Source: Planctomyces sp. (GTDB lineage: Bacteria; Planctomycetota; Planctomycetia; Planctomycetales; Planctomycetaceae). Taken from it: a stretch of 64,000 nt of DNA. Positions 17,572 to 24,982 of the stretch are shown here, in pieces. The DNA lies in the NCBI GenBank assembly GCA_016795105.1, contig JAEUIH010000023.1, positions 1 through 64,000 of the forward strand. Direction: 5' to 3'. Numbering within the stretch: the first letter of the stretch is position 1; each line of letters opens with the position of its first letter. The notes under the pieces are model-generated. The model was given only the letters and a program-made list of their open reading frames with translations. It did no database searches and was not told where the DNA came from. The translations under genes and the position numbers were made by a program.

Positions 17572-19167
17572 TTACTCAGATTTTGCGGTCGTAGTGGGTT
17601 CTTCAGAAGTGACCGTTGGAGGTGTGGGCAGATCACTGTTCTTACCGTTTTGACTTGTCGCAAAAGAGTCAAAGACTTTCATAATTGGGCTGTCAGCAGT
17701 ATTCACCATGATACGGCGATACGAAGAGGACAGTTTCTGGAACAGGACATACTGAGCATACCCCTGACCATCGCCGTCGAATGCATTGACCGCAACCTTC
17801 CATCCAGCGGCTTCTGCTTCGTTGTCAAATCGAATCACATCAGCAGCCGCTTTTCCTTTCGCTTCGATTGCGGCAGCTTCGTCGATTGATGCATCCAGTT
17901 TGAGTTCAGCAACAGCAAGTTTCTCGTTCGCTTTAGTGACCGCCACCTGTTGTTCCTGCATAGCCTGAGTGGTGACCTTGACGACTTCCTGATCAGCCGC
18001 AACGAGTTCCTGCTTCTGTGCAACCATTGCTTTCTCGATTGCCAGTTTCTGTTCGGATTCCTGTTGCAGTGCCTGTTGCTGGTATTGAAGTTCCTGTTGT
18101 TTCGCGATTTCTCGCTGCCGAACAGGATCTGCAATCTGGTCCGGAGGTCTGATATCTGTGATCAGCGCTACAATGATCTCGATCCCAAGGTCATCACAGG
18201 CTTCTTTCATCGATTTCTCAAAGGCCTTCTGGAATGCCGTTCGAGTCTCTCCGGAGATGAACTCACGCCCGGAAGCATTTGATCCCTGAAGTCGGCAGAA
18301 GCTGCGAGCATTTGGCATGATGACAGTCTGGACCAGTTCCTTGTCAATCTCCGGACCGTTCTTCGAGTCATTAAAGAGCACATAGACTTCTGCTGCCTTT
18401 TCCGGGTCGACTCTGAATTCTATCACCCCGTCGAGACTCACCCAGAAACCGTCCTTTGACGGAAATCCCATATCGTCTTCTTCTCCCAGATTGAAACGCT
18501 GACTGCGACAGTCAACAAGATCAACTCTGGTGACATATGGGTTCACGTAGTGAGTTCCAGGTTCAAGAGTTTTCGCCTGAACGCCTCGTTCACCTGCGTC
18601 AACCAGCAGGCGATTCGGGTCCTTTGAGAGTGGAGCAGCGAGGTTCGTAACAACACCCTTGAAGCCCCCGGGAATCGTCACCGGTTTGTGCATCTCCACC
18701 GAGTACAGATAAGGATTGATTGGGTATCGGCCCGGCTTTAAGACGCCAGGCATGATTCCTTTGGTGGTTGCTTCGCCATCAGTATTGACCTGAGCGAGAA
18801 AGTCGCCATAGCCGAGGTCTTCGCCGCTGAGGCTGATCATAATGCCCATTTCGCCGGGTTGGATTTCAACCTGAGGCAGCACTTCCCATGACCAGCTGTA
18901 GGGATTGTAAAAGTGTCGACCTTCGGTGAGTACCTGACGCTGGACCCCCTTGTACTCCGGCCCTGGAGCAATTTCATGGGTGTTCGACAGGTCCTTTCCC
19001 GTCTTCTTGATGAGAACCGCAACTTCGCCGGTTCCAACATCGATTCGAAAGCAGGAGTAGACAGCTGTGGTTATGATAAACATCATGACCACTACAAACC
19101 CTGCAAACATGATCTTCAACGGTGTCACTCGCAGCGACGCCTGAGGCCGCCTGAAGTTACCTGACAT
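17572..19167 (-). CDS. SPFH/band-7 domain membrane protein (flotillin-like), first of a pair
   Basis: The product has 531 residues starting MSGNFRRPQASLRVT; an upstream extension is open but lacks support. The ATG at 19167 follows an excellent ribosome site (GGGGAGGT about 5 bp before it). A membrane helix at about 18-42 (IMFAGFVVVMMFIITTAVYSCF) is followed by band-7 segments (VGTGEVAVLIKKTGKDL; PGEMGIMISLSGEDLGYG; PGGFKGVVTNLAAPL) and a core domain with TRAFQKAFEKSMKEACDDLGIEI-like features. A long Gln/Ala/Glu coiled coil follows (about 350-460, QQELQYQQQALQQESEQKLAIEKA). The two SPFH proteins share architecture but are clearly diverged. The gene is divergent from a small membrane-protein gene at 19352. 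It probably builds an inner-membrane or intracytoplasmic-membrane scaffold with its neighbour. Confidence 0.85.
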   Translation of the reverse strand: MSGNFRRPQASLRVTPLKIMFAGFVVVMMFIITTAVYSCFRIDVGTGEVAVLIKKTGKDLSNTHEIAPGPEYKGVQRQVLTEGRHFYNPYSWSWEVLPQVEIQPGEMGIMISLSGEDLGYGDFLAQVNTDGEATTKGIMPGVLKPGRYPINPYLYSVEMHKPVTIPGGFKGVVTNLAAPLSKDPNRLLVDAGERGVQAKTLEPGTHYVNPYVTRVDLVDCRSQRFNLGEEDDMGFPSKDGFWVSLDGVIEFRVDPEKAAEVYVLFNDSKNGPEIDKELVQTVIMPNARSFCRLQGSNASGREFISGETRTAFQKAFEKSMKEACDDLGIEIIVALITDIRPPDQIADPVRQREIAKQQELQYQQQALQQESEQKLAIEKAMVAQKQELVAADQEVVKVTTQAMQEQQVAVTKANEKLAVAELKLDASIDEAAAIEAKGKAAADVIRFDNEAEAAGWKVAVNAFDGDGQGYAQYVLFQKLSSSYRRIMVNTADSPIMKVFDSFATSQNGKNSDLPTPPTVTSEEPTTTAKSE

Positions 19168-19351
19168 ATCAACCTCCCCTGTTTTCCCGACCGCTAAACT
19201 TTGCCTTGTGTTGCACTCAATCGTTATTGGTCGAAAGGAAACGCTGGGGCAGGTTCGCCGGATCACACTAAATTGAGGGAATTCTTCTGAAAATCTCTGG
19301 TCTGTCGCGAAAAACGTTACGTTGGACAGTGGTGGGAGGCGTTGTTGAGAG

Positions 19352-19687
19352 ATGAACAACTTAAATACGCGACGTTTGAACTATGCATTCGGGCCCGTAG
19401 TGGCCGGGATCATGATTGACTTTGTGGATCTTGCGACGTTTGGTCCCCTTGGACTATTTCTCGGATTTCCAGTCGGCGCCGCTGCCGGCTTCTGGCTTGC
19501 TCAGTGCATGGGGCTTGACCGGAAGTTGTCGGTGATCTGTGCTGCAATTGCCGGTGTGTACTGCACCATTCCGTATACAGAACTCATCCCACTCGGCACT
19601 CTCGTTGGTGCGTTTGTGCGATTGAGTGATCCCGATCCTCCGGTCGCGAATGAGGTTACTCAGTCGGAGGAGGGTGAATCAAAGTAG
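19352..19687 (+). CDS. Small integral membrane protein, 111 aa
   Basis: It has three or four hydrophobic segments (FGPVVAGIMIDFVDLATFG, PLGLFLGFPVGAAAGFWLAQ, LSVICAAIAGVYCTIPY, PLGTLVGAFVRL) with an acidic tail. No enzymatic motif is seen and the family is not recognised. It is divergent from the SPFH pair (185 bp between starts), so a shared promoter region is possible. Its final codons are AAG TAG, and the TAG belongs to the GTAG head of a REP-like hairpin that begins there. Confidence 0.7.
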   Translation: MNNLNTRRLNYAFGPVVAGIMIDFVDLATFGPLGLFLGFPVGAAAGFWLAQCMGLDRKLSVICAAIAGVYCTIPYTELIPLGTLVGAFVRLSDPDPPVANEVTQSEEGESK

Positions 19688-19797
19688 CAGGCACATTCCA
19701 TGTGCCGTCCGCTTCGCACCGGTTGTGTTTTGCGTTGTGCGTTTTTGCATGTGCTTAGCAGTGGCGTTGCGGACGGCGTTCGGAGAATGCCTGCTAC
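19684..19797. repeat. Inverted pair of REP-like hairpins between two convergent genes
   Basis: One element at 19684-19712 reads GTAGCA, arm GGCACAT, loop TCC, arm ATGTGCC, GTCCGC. Its partner at 19769-19797 is inverted: GCGGAC, arm GGCGTTC, loop GGA, arm GAATGCC, TGCTAC, with one G-T wobble. A 56-nt spacer lies between them. The left head supplies the TAG stop of the rightward gene and the right head supplies the TAG stop of the leftward scpB. Confidence 0.85.
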
Positions 19798-20603
19798 TTG
19801 AACGAAAACACATCTGCGGTTGGTAAGTCTGACGGTGAGCGAAGTCCGAAGAGCTTAAGGAATCTGGCGGATGTGACGTATGAAACATCGGCTCGCTTGC
19901 TGCCTGTTCGCTGCAGTTCGACAAGCTGCAGTCGAAGGAGTTGCCTTACCACGTTCATCGCGTTGGGGCGATCGATGCGGCCGAAGTCTTCCTTGGTGAG
20001 TGGCTGGTTGTAGGCGATATAGGCAAGGATCTCGAGCACATCAGGGGACAAACGGACTTCCCGTGGTCCAAAACCATAGGCCCGCATTTGAATCTCTCGA
20101 AACTCTTCGCGCAGATCGAGACGATAGCCGCCTTCGTGAAGGCGGATTTCGTAAGGCCGGTTTTCGCGTGCATAGGTTTGATTGAGTTGGTCGACGAGTG
20201 ATACCGCAACGCGGGAATCAACATCCTGACCAATCAGAGATGCAAGTTTGCGGGCAGTGAGAGGAATTTCGCCACCGACAAAGATGGCAGCTTCAATCAC
20301 CTGAGCAGGACTGACTCGGCGGTGCCCTTCGACCAGCACACCTTCGGATTCGGCCGTTACCGGGACGCTGTCGAGATCCTGTGCGAGCTGTTCGCCGATG
20401 GATAACCCAGGGGCGGCTGATTCATCGTCGGGGGTACCGCTTTGCTGGTCGTCAACCAGATCAACAAAAGCAGAACCGACCTGGCGTTCGGCTTCATTCA
20501 GCGCTTCAAGCGCCTGCCGATACGCCAGTTCGATATCATTCAGGGGCACCTCAGCATGAGTTTCATGATCGGGTGCGTCTGGCAGAGATTCGTCGTCGGA
20601 CAC
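19794..20603 (-). CDS. scpB: Segregation and condensation protein B
   Basis: The 269-residue protein has ScpB hallmarks in its second half: two tandem winged helices with VSPAQVIEAAIFVGGEIPL (about 95-115), RPYEIRLHEGGYRLDLREEF, LSPDVLEILAYIAYNQPLTKEDFGRI (about 190-215) and the closing VTSARFLKLFGLRSPSDLP. It pairs with ScpA and SMC to form the condensin-like complex that compacts and segregates the nucleoid. The N-terminal ~85 residues are acidic and not part of the family core, an extension compared with the usual ~190 residues. ScpA and SMC are not in this window. The stop codon TAG is supplied by the head of a REP-like hairpin. Confidence 0.92.
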   Translation of the reverse strand: MSDDESLPDAPDHETHAEVPLNDIELAYRQALEALNEAERQVGSAFVDLVDDQQSGTPDDESAAPGLSIGEQLAQDLDSVPVTAESEGVLVEGHRRVSPAQVIEAAIFVGGEIPLTARKLASLIGQDVDSRVAVSLVDQLNQTYARENRPYEIRLHEGGYRLDLREEFREIQMRAYGFGPREVRLSPDVLEILAYIAYNQPLTKEDFGRIDRPNAMNVVRQLLRLQLVELQRTGSKRADVSYVTSARFLKLFGLRSPSDLPTADVFSFK

Positions 20604-20647
20604 TCCATTCTCCGATAAGAATTCTCACCTCAGGCAGTGCCGGAAAA

Positions 20648-22411
20648 CTATTCGTTCAGATTCTCTTTGGAGAATGCAGAAATGGCTTTGCCTGCGAACT
20701 TCATCATGCCGACATCAAACGTCGCTAATCCTTCAACCACGCCGTCAGTCACCTTGACGTCAATTGTGACAGCATCACTTGATTCAAATGCAGCGATCGC
20801 CCGTGCTCGCATACGATCACGAGAACGCTTTGCCTCTTTTTCTTCCGGTGTTTTGCCTTCAGGTGCGGTGGCTGCGATCTTATCAAGTCGCTTCATCCAT
20901 GGCAGTAGATTGCCTTCAGCGTGGATGACAGTCGAGGTGGTGACTGGCTCTCCAACCTGAGAGATCGTCGCCTTGAGTTTATCCAGAGCACCTGGACCGG
21001 AGGCCAGCCAGACATAGTCTTCTGTGACACCAACAAACAGGTCCTGTTTCACACCAAACACTCGGTCGACCAGGTTGACGAACCCTTCTGCCAATTGAAT
21101 ACGATGAATTGTGACATCGCCCTGGGTCGCGACATTGACTTCGACCGTGTTTCCTTTTCCGGCTTTGGCAAGCTCGGGCAGGATCGTATTCAGTCGAGTG
21201 GCCTTCGTGGCGGAGACAGCGGCAACGATGGTAAATTCATCATTGTCATCAGCGACGGCTTCAACCATAAGATTGATGTAACCTGTACGAATACCATCCT
21301 GCGTAAGGTCAAGAATGTCCTTCAGGAATTTCTTTGCCGTGGTCTTTTCGTCTGCCGACAGATTCGTCGCTTTATCAATCGTTTCATTGAAGTCCGCTTC
21401 CATGTTGACAACGGTCTCAATGGAGTTCTCCTGACGCATACTGTCAATCGGATGATTGACTCGGAGTGACAACGCAGAGCCTTCCATTCTGGGGACGGAT
21501 GCGAATGCATCAGGTTTCGTCGCGAGTTGAGCAATCGTGTCGGCAAGCGAGGTGCCTTCGATCGCCTTGGCGCTAAATGAAAGTGAAGACTTCTTCGTTT
21601 CCCGGTCAAGGTTTGCAAAGGCGCGAATTGTTTTTGCTTCTACGAGCAAACGCTGAAGTTCGTCGAGTTGTTGATCAATAAAGTCGTGTCGCAGCTTGAA
21701 AGCCGCTTCGGATTCATCCGGACGTTTCTGAATTGTGCCGAGAGTTTCCTTTCGAAACGGCCCGAACGCGCTCAGACGCTTTGCCTGGTCATCAGCAGAT
21801 TCATTGTTGTTCACAATCTCTGCGCCCATGGACTGCGATGCTGATTTCAGATCGCTCAGGTCGGTTAGTGGATCACCGGCTTTGAGAACAACCTGTTTGA
21901 GAAGGTTCATATCCTTTTCATTGGTTGTGAGCACAAAGATGCCGTATTCGATCTCTGGAAGTACTCTGAACCAGCCTGTGTCAGGAGTCCCTTCTTCACC
22001 ACGGATCCGATACAGCGTTCGGTCTTTGGTGTCGCGTTCTGTTTCGTAGCCGAACGCTTCCATGCTGTCGCGAAAATCGTCGGCAATATTGCCTTTAGCG
22101 TTTTCCGGCTTCATCAGAGGTACCCAGACCAGATATGAAGAAGGTGTAACACCCGTCAGCACATCGACTCGGACCGGCCGAGAACCATCAACGCCGATTT
22201 GAAGCGTATCGATGTAGTCTCTCAGGTTGTCCCACTGAGTCTGTTCGGCTTCAGTGGTGAGGTCCAGAACCGACTTGAGATCATCCTTCAGAGAGTCAAA
22301 TCCAGGATGCAGGACGGTGATGCGCGAGTGGTGCGGTTCCTGAGCTGAAGCAGGAATCACCCCCACGATAGTCAACACGGCCAGCAGACCTGCAAAAAGT
22401 TTCAGTTTCAT
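20648..22411 (-). CDS. Secreted hypothetical protein, 587 aa
   Basis: The ATG at 22411 gives a clean signal peptide MKLKLFAGLLAVLTIVGVIPASAQ (cleavage after ASAQ); the TTG 12 bp upstream only adds residues before it. The mature protein is mixed alpha/beta, acidic and without Cys. A helix-rich part (about 240-330) and repeated phrases of the type 'SVPRMEGSALSLRVNHPIDSM' and 'TLPELAKAGKGNTVEVNVATQGDVTIHRI' suggest a two-domain periplasmic protein of the kind common in planctomycetes. No catalytic motif or named domain is recognised. It lies about 45 bp upstream of scpB on the same strand, but the functions do not suggest a shared pathway. Confidence 0.65.
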   Translation of the reverse strand: MKLKLFAGLLAVLTIVGVIPASAQEPHHSRITVLHPGFDSLKDDLKSVLDLTTEAEQTQWDNLRDYIDTLQIGVDGSRPVRVDVLTGVTPSSYLVWVPLMKPENAKGNIADDFRDSMEAFGYETERDTKDRTLYRIRGEEGTPDTGWFRVLPEIEYGIFVLTTNEKDMNLLKQVVLKAGDPLTDLSDLKSASQSMGAEIVNNNESADDQAKRLSAFGPFRKETLGTIQKRPDESEAAFKLRHDFIDQQLDELQRLLVEAKTIRAFANLDRETKKSSLSFSAKAIEGTSLADTIAQLATKPDAFASVPRMEGSALSLRVNHPIDSMRQENSIETVVNMEADFNETIDKATNLSADEKTTAKKFLKDILDLTQDGIRTGYINLMVEAVADDNDEFTIVAAVSATKATRLNTILPELAKAGKGNTVEVNVATQGDVTIHRIQLAEGFVNLVDRVFGVKQDLFVGVTEDYVWLASGPGALDKLKATISQVGEPVTTSTVIHAEGNLLPWMKRLDKIAATAPEGKTPEEKEAKRSRDRMRARAIAAFESSDAVTIDVKVTDGVVEGLATFDVGMMKFAGKAISAFSKENLNE

Positions 22412-22517
22412 CCTTACCACCAAATCAGAAGACAGGCTTTTAATTGACAGGAGTATTCCACCAAGTGGGGATTCTATGCGATTCAGACAAGACAGGTAAA
22501 GGCAGTCTTAAAGGCTC

Positions 22518-23015
22518 TCAGGAGTGTTCAAAAATTTCCAAAACGACAGCTGTAAGCTCAGAAATCCCTCTGTTTGGTGCATTTTCCGCGATTTCAAACA
22601 ATGAAACTTCCAGCCGATTGAATCCGTGGGGAAGGCAATGTGTCACATCGAATCGCCTGCGAGTCGGTGAATCCTCAAGCAGTTTCAGTGAGTTCCCATT
22701 TAAGCGAACCTGTCCAATTGTTTCCTGGAATTGAACGTCCAGCACGACTTGCGAAGACTCTGACAGTCCATTCGGACAATGAAATCCTCGAACTGCCTCA
22801 ATCTGAAGGTGTTGCGACTTCAGGGCGGGAAGTCCCCAGTCCATGGGCTTCAGTTCGGCCACTACATCAGCTGATTGGATCGGCACCTGCCATTTTCGGG
22901 ACTCCAGTGCGGCAATGAGAGGGATGTCTTTGAGTGACATTTCATCAGGCATTCTCGAACCTCGCACCTGAATCTGCCATGGACCGGCGAGACGGATTCG
23001 ATGAGGTTCAGGCAT
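22518..23015 (-). CDS. Galactose-binding-like beta-sandwich protein, 165 aa
   Basis: The sequence alternates short strands, and its second half (QVVLDVQFQETIGQVRLNGNSLKLL, then FDVTHCLPHGFNRLEVSLFE) has the 'RLNG...L...F.V...L..G.N.L.V' pattern of jelly-roll sugar-binding domains found at the N-terminus of beta-galactosidases and related glycosidases. No catalytic domain or signal peptide accompanies it, so it is a stand-alone domain or a fragment of a larger enzyme. It runs in the same direction as the secreted protein gene downstream (107 bp gap). The fold assignment is moderate; the ligand is unknown. Confidence 0.55.
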   Translation of the reverse strand: MPEPHRIRLAGPWQIQVRGSRMPDEMSLKDIPLIAALESRKWQVPIQSADVVAELKPMDWGLPALKSQHLQIEAVRGFHCPNGLSESSQVVLDVQFQETIGQVRLNGNSLKLLEDSPTRRRFDVTHCLPHGFNRLEVSLFEIAENAPNRGISELTAVVLEIFEHS

Positions 23016-23124
23016 ATTGAATCAACTTTATCGCAGGGAAGTCGCAGGGTGAAATTCCGGATCAATCTCGATTTTGACGAACGCCCATCCAATCGTCAAA
23101 GCCCCCAAACGCATTGTGGCGGCG

Positions 23125-23226
23125 GCGGACGGCACTCGGAGAGTGCCTGCTACCGTAGGATGGGCATTCCTGCCCGTCCCGAAAGCATTGCGACGTTGCG
23201 GACGGCACTTGGAAAGTGCCTGCTAC
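23125..23226. repeat. Two REP-like hairpins and one family-B hairpin
   Basis: Family A: 23125-23153 (arms GGCACTC/GAGTGCC, loop GGA) and 23198-23226 (arms GGCACTT/AAGTGCC), both in the same orientation. Family B: 23158-23179, arms GGATGGGCA/TGCCCGTCC around TTCC, preceded by GTA so that GTAG stands at its foot. They lie in the intergenic DNA just before tRNA-Arg. Confidence 0.8.
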
Positions 23227-23300
23227 GGCTTGTAATTCGTAAACGTCGACGAGATACTCCCGAACAGCCCTACGATCGAGTGTGTCACTTCAGACAGCAA

Positions 23301-23374
23301 GTCCCCGTAGCTCAGCAGGATAGAGCGTCGGTTTCCTAAACCGAAGGTCGCAGGTTCGAATCCCGCCGGGGACG
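23301..23374 (+). tRNA. tRNA-Arg (anticodon CCT)
   Basis: The 74-nt cloverleaf has acceptor stem GTCCCCG/CGGGGAC with discriminator G, D-arm GCTC...GAGC, anticodon stem TCGGT/ACCGA around loop TTCCTAA (anticodon CCT, reads AGG) and T-arm with GTTCGAATC. CCA is not encoded. No integrase is adjacent. Confidence 0.95.
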
Positions 23375-23542
23375 TTCATAAAGGGTTGTTCGCTGAATTT
23401 GTGGGTAAAAAGTATTCCCTTATCGTACCCGTCTGGCGGAAGACCAGCCTTAGCGTCTGCAATGGTGATCAAGCTCTCTGGCCGGATTCTCGCTGGCCGG
23501 ATTCTCGCTGGATCGGCGGAGCGATCCACGACGATGAAATGG

Positions 23543-24955
23543 CTATGAGAAAATTTCGGTGGCTGGGTTGCCGAAGATATCGGTGAGGCGGAAGTCGCGA
23601 CCGGCGTGGCGGTAGGTGAGGCGTTTGTGGTCGAGGCCGAGTCCATGTAGTAGTGTGGCGTGAAAATCGTGCATGTGCATCGGCTTATCGACAGGTTGGA
23701 AGCCGAGATCATCAGTGGCGCCATAGGTATAGCCACCTTTTACTCCGCCCCCCGCCATCCACATGCTGAATGCAGCGGGATGATGGTTGCGTCCGTCCTG
23801 ATTTTCGGCAGTCGGGGTACGCCCAAATTCTGAGCCCCAGATCACCAGAGTATCCTCCAGCATTCCTCGACGATCCAGGTCCGTCAGCAACGCAGTGATC
23901 GGCTGATCGACTCGTGCACATTCTTTCGGCAATAGTTCGTTATTTTTTGTGTGATGATCCCACGTGTAGTCTGTAGACACCTGAATGTATCGAACTCCCT
24001 GTTCTGCAAACTTGCGAGCCAGCAGGCATTGTCGTCCAAAGTTGTCTGTCGGTACCGTGCCAATTCCATAGAGTTCGAGCGTCTCCTTTGTCTCTCCGTC
24101 AAGTCCCATAATCTGAGGGACTTCTGACTGCATTCGGAACGCCAACTCATAACTGGAGATCAGGCCTTCAATCCCCGGGTCGACGCTGGCAGTTCGCAGA
24201 TGACTTCGGTTTAGCGACTGAATGAGTTCCAGTTGACTCCGCTGAGTACTTTGATTCAGAACCGGGTTCGACAGGTTTGAAATCTTTGCATTCGCGACCG
24301 GGATTTCGGCCGCACCGATTGCGGTCGCCTGATGGGCAGCCGGCAGAAATCCGCTTCCATAGTTTTGAACACCACCATGACCTCGTGGGGGGGAGATCGT
24401 AATGAACGCCGGGAGGTTCTGGCTTTCCGCTCCAAGGCCATAACTGACCCACGCTCCCACACTGGGGCGCACAAGGTTCGATTTCCCTGTGTGCAGCGTC
24501 AGTAACGCTTCTCCATGGGCCGATCCGTCCGTATGCAGCGATCGCAGAACACACATTTGATCCGCGTGTTTCGCCAGATGCGGAAACAGCTCACTGATCC
24601 AGATTCCCCCTTCACCATGCTGTTTGAATTTAAATGGCGAGCCAAGAATCGTCCCACCGGGAGGTTGTCGTCCGCGGAGCGCTTCAGCCGTGGCCGTGCG
24701 GCCATGAAAGTCTTTCAGCAGTGGCTTGTAGTCAAACGTATCGACATGGCTGGGACCTCCCCACATAAACAGGAAGATCACCCGTTTGGCCCCGCCCACG
24801 GTATGCGATAACTGTTGAAATCCTTCCGACGCCGGAATGGGGGATGCCTGTGATTGATTGGCCAGTGCGGCCAGCCCGATTTGCCCGAACCCACACGCAG
24901 CGGTTCGCAGCAGGTCGCGTCGGCAAAAGGCAGTTTGAAATCGATTACACTTCAT
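23543..24955 (-). CDS. DUF1501 domain protein, Tat-exported
   Basis: The 470-residue protein begins with a twin-arginine signal (CRRDLLRTAACGFGQIGLAAL, about 11-31) and contains the DUF1501 core: VIFLFMWGGPSHVDTFDYKP (about 58-77), GHGGVQNYGSGFLPAAHQ, FAEQGVRYIQVSTDYTWDHH (about 325-345) and WGSEFGRTPTAENQDGRNHHP (about 385-405). This resembles the alkaline-phosphatase/sulfatase-like superfamily, with His and Asp residues placed to bind metal. It lies 27 bp behind the PSD1 gene in the same direction; DUF1501 and PSD1 pairs are one of the most repeated operons of planctomycetes. Their substrate is unknown; complex carbohydrate or oxidative catabolism in the periplasm is the usual suggestion. 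Confidence 0.9.
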   Translation of the reverse strand: MKCNRFQTAFCRRDLLRTAACGFGQIGLAALANQSQASPIPASEGFQQLSHTVGGAKRVIFLFMWGGPSHVDTFDYKPLLKDFHGRTATAEALRGRQPPGGTILGSPFKFKQHGEGGIWISELFPHLAKHADQMCVLRSLHTDGSAHGEALLTLHTGKSNLVRPSVGAWVSYGLGAESQNLPAFITISPPRGHGGVQNYGSGFLPAAHQATAIGAAEIPVANAKISNLSNPVLNQSTQRSQLELIQSLNRSHLRTASVDPGIEGLISSYELAFRMQSEVPQIMGLDGETKETLELYGIGTVPTDNFGRQCLLARKFAEQGVRYIQVSTDYTWDHHTKNNELLPKECARVDQPITALLTDLDRRGMLEDTLVIWGSEFGRTPTAENQDGRNHHPAAFSMWMAGGGVKGGYTYGATDDLGFQPVDKPMHMHDFHATLLHGLGLDHKRLTYRHAGRDFRLTDIFGNPATEIFS

Positions 24956-24982
24956 GGATCTGGTGACTCCCAGTAACGATCG

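Noticed and set aside
23463-23515. Short direct duplication (CTGGCCGGATTCTCG twice) after tRNA-Arg
   Set aside because: Only two units in non-coding DNA, with no integrase nearby. It is not convincing as an attachment site.
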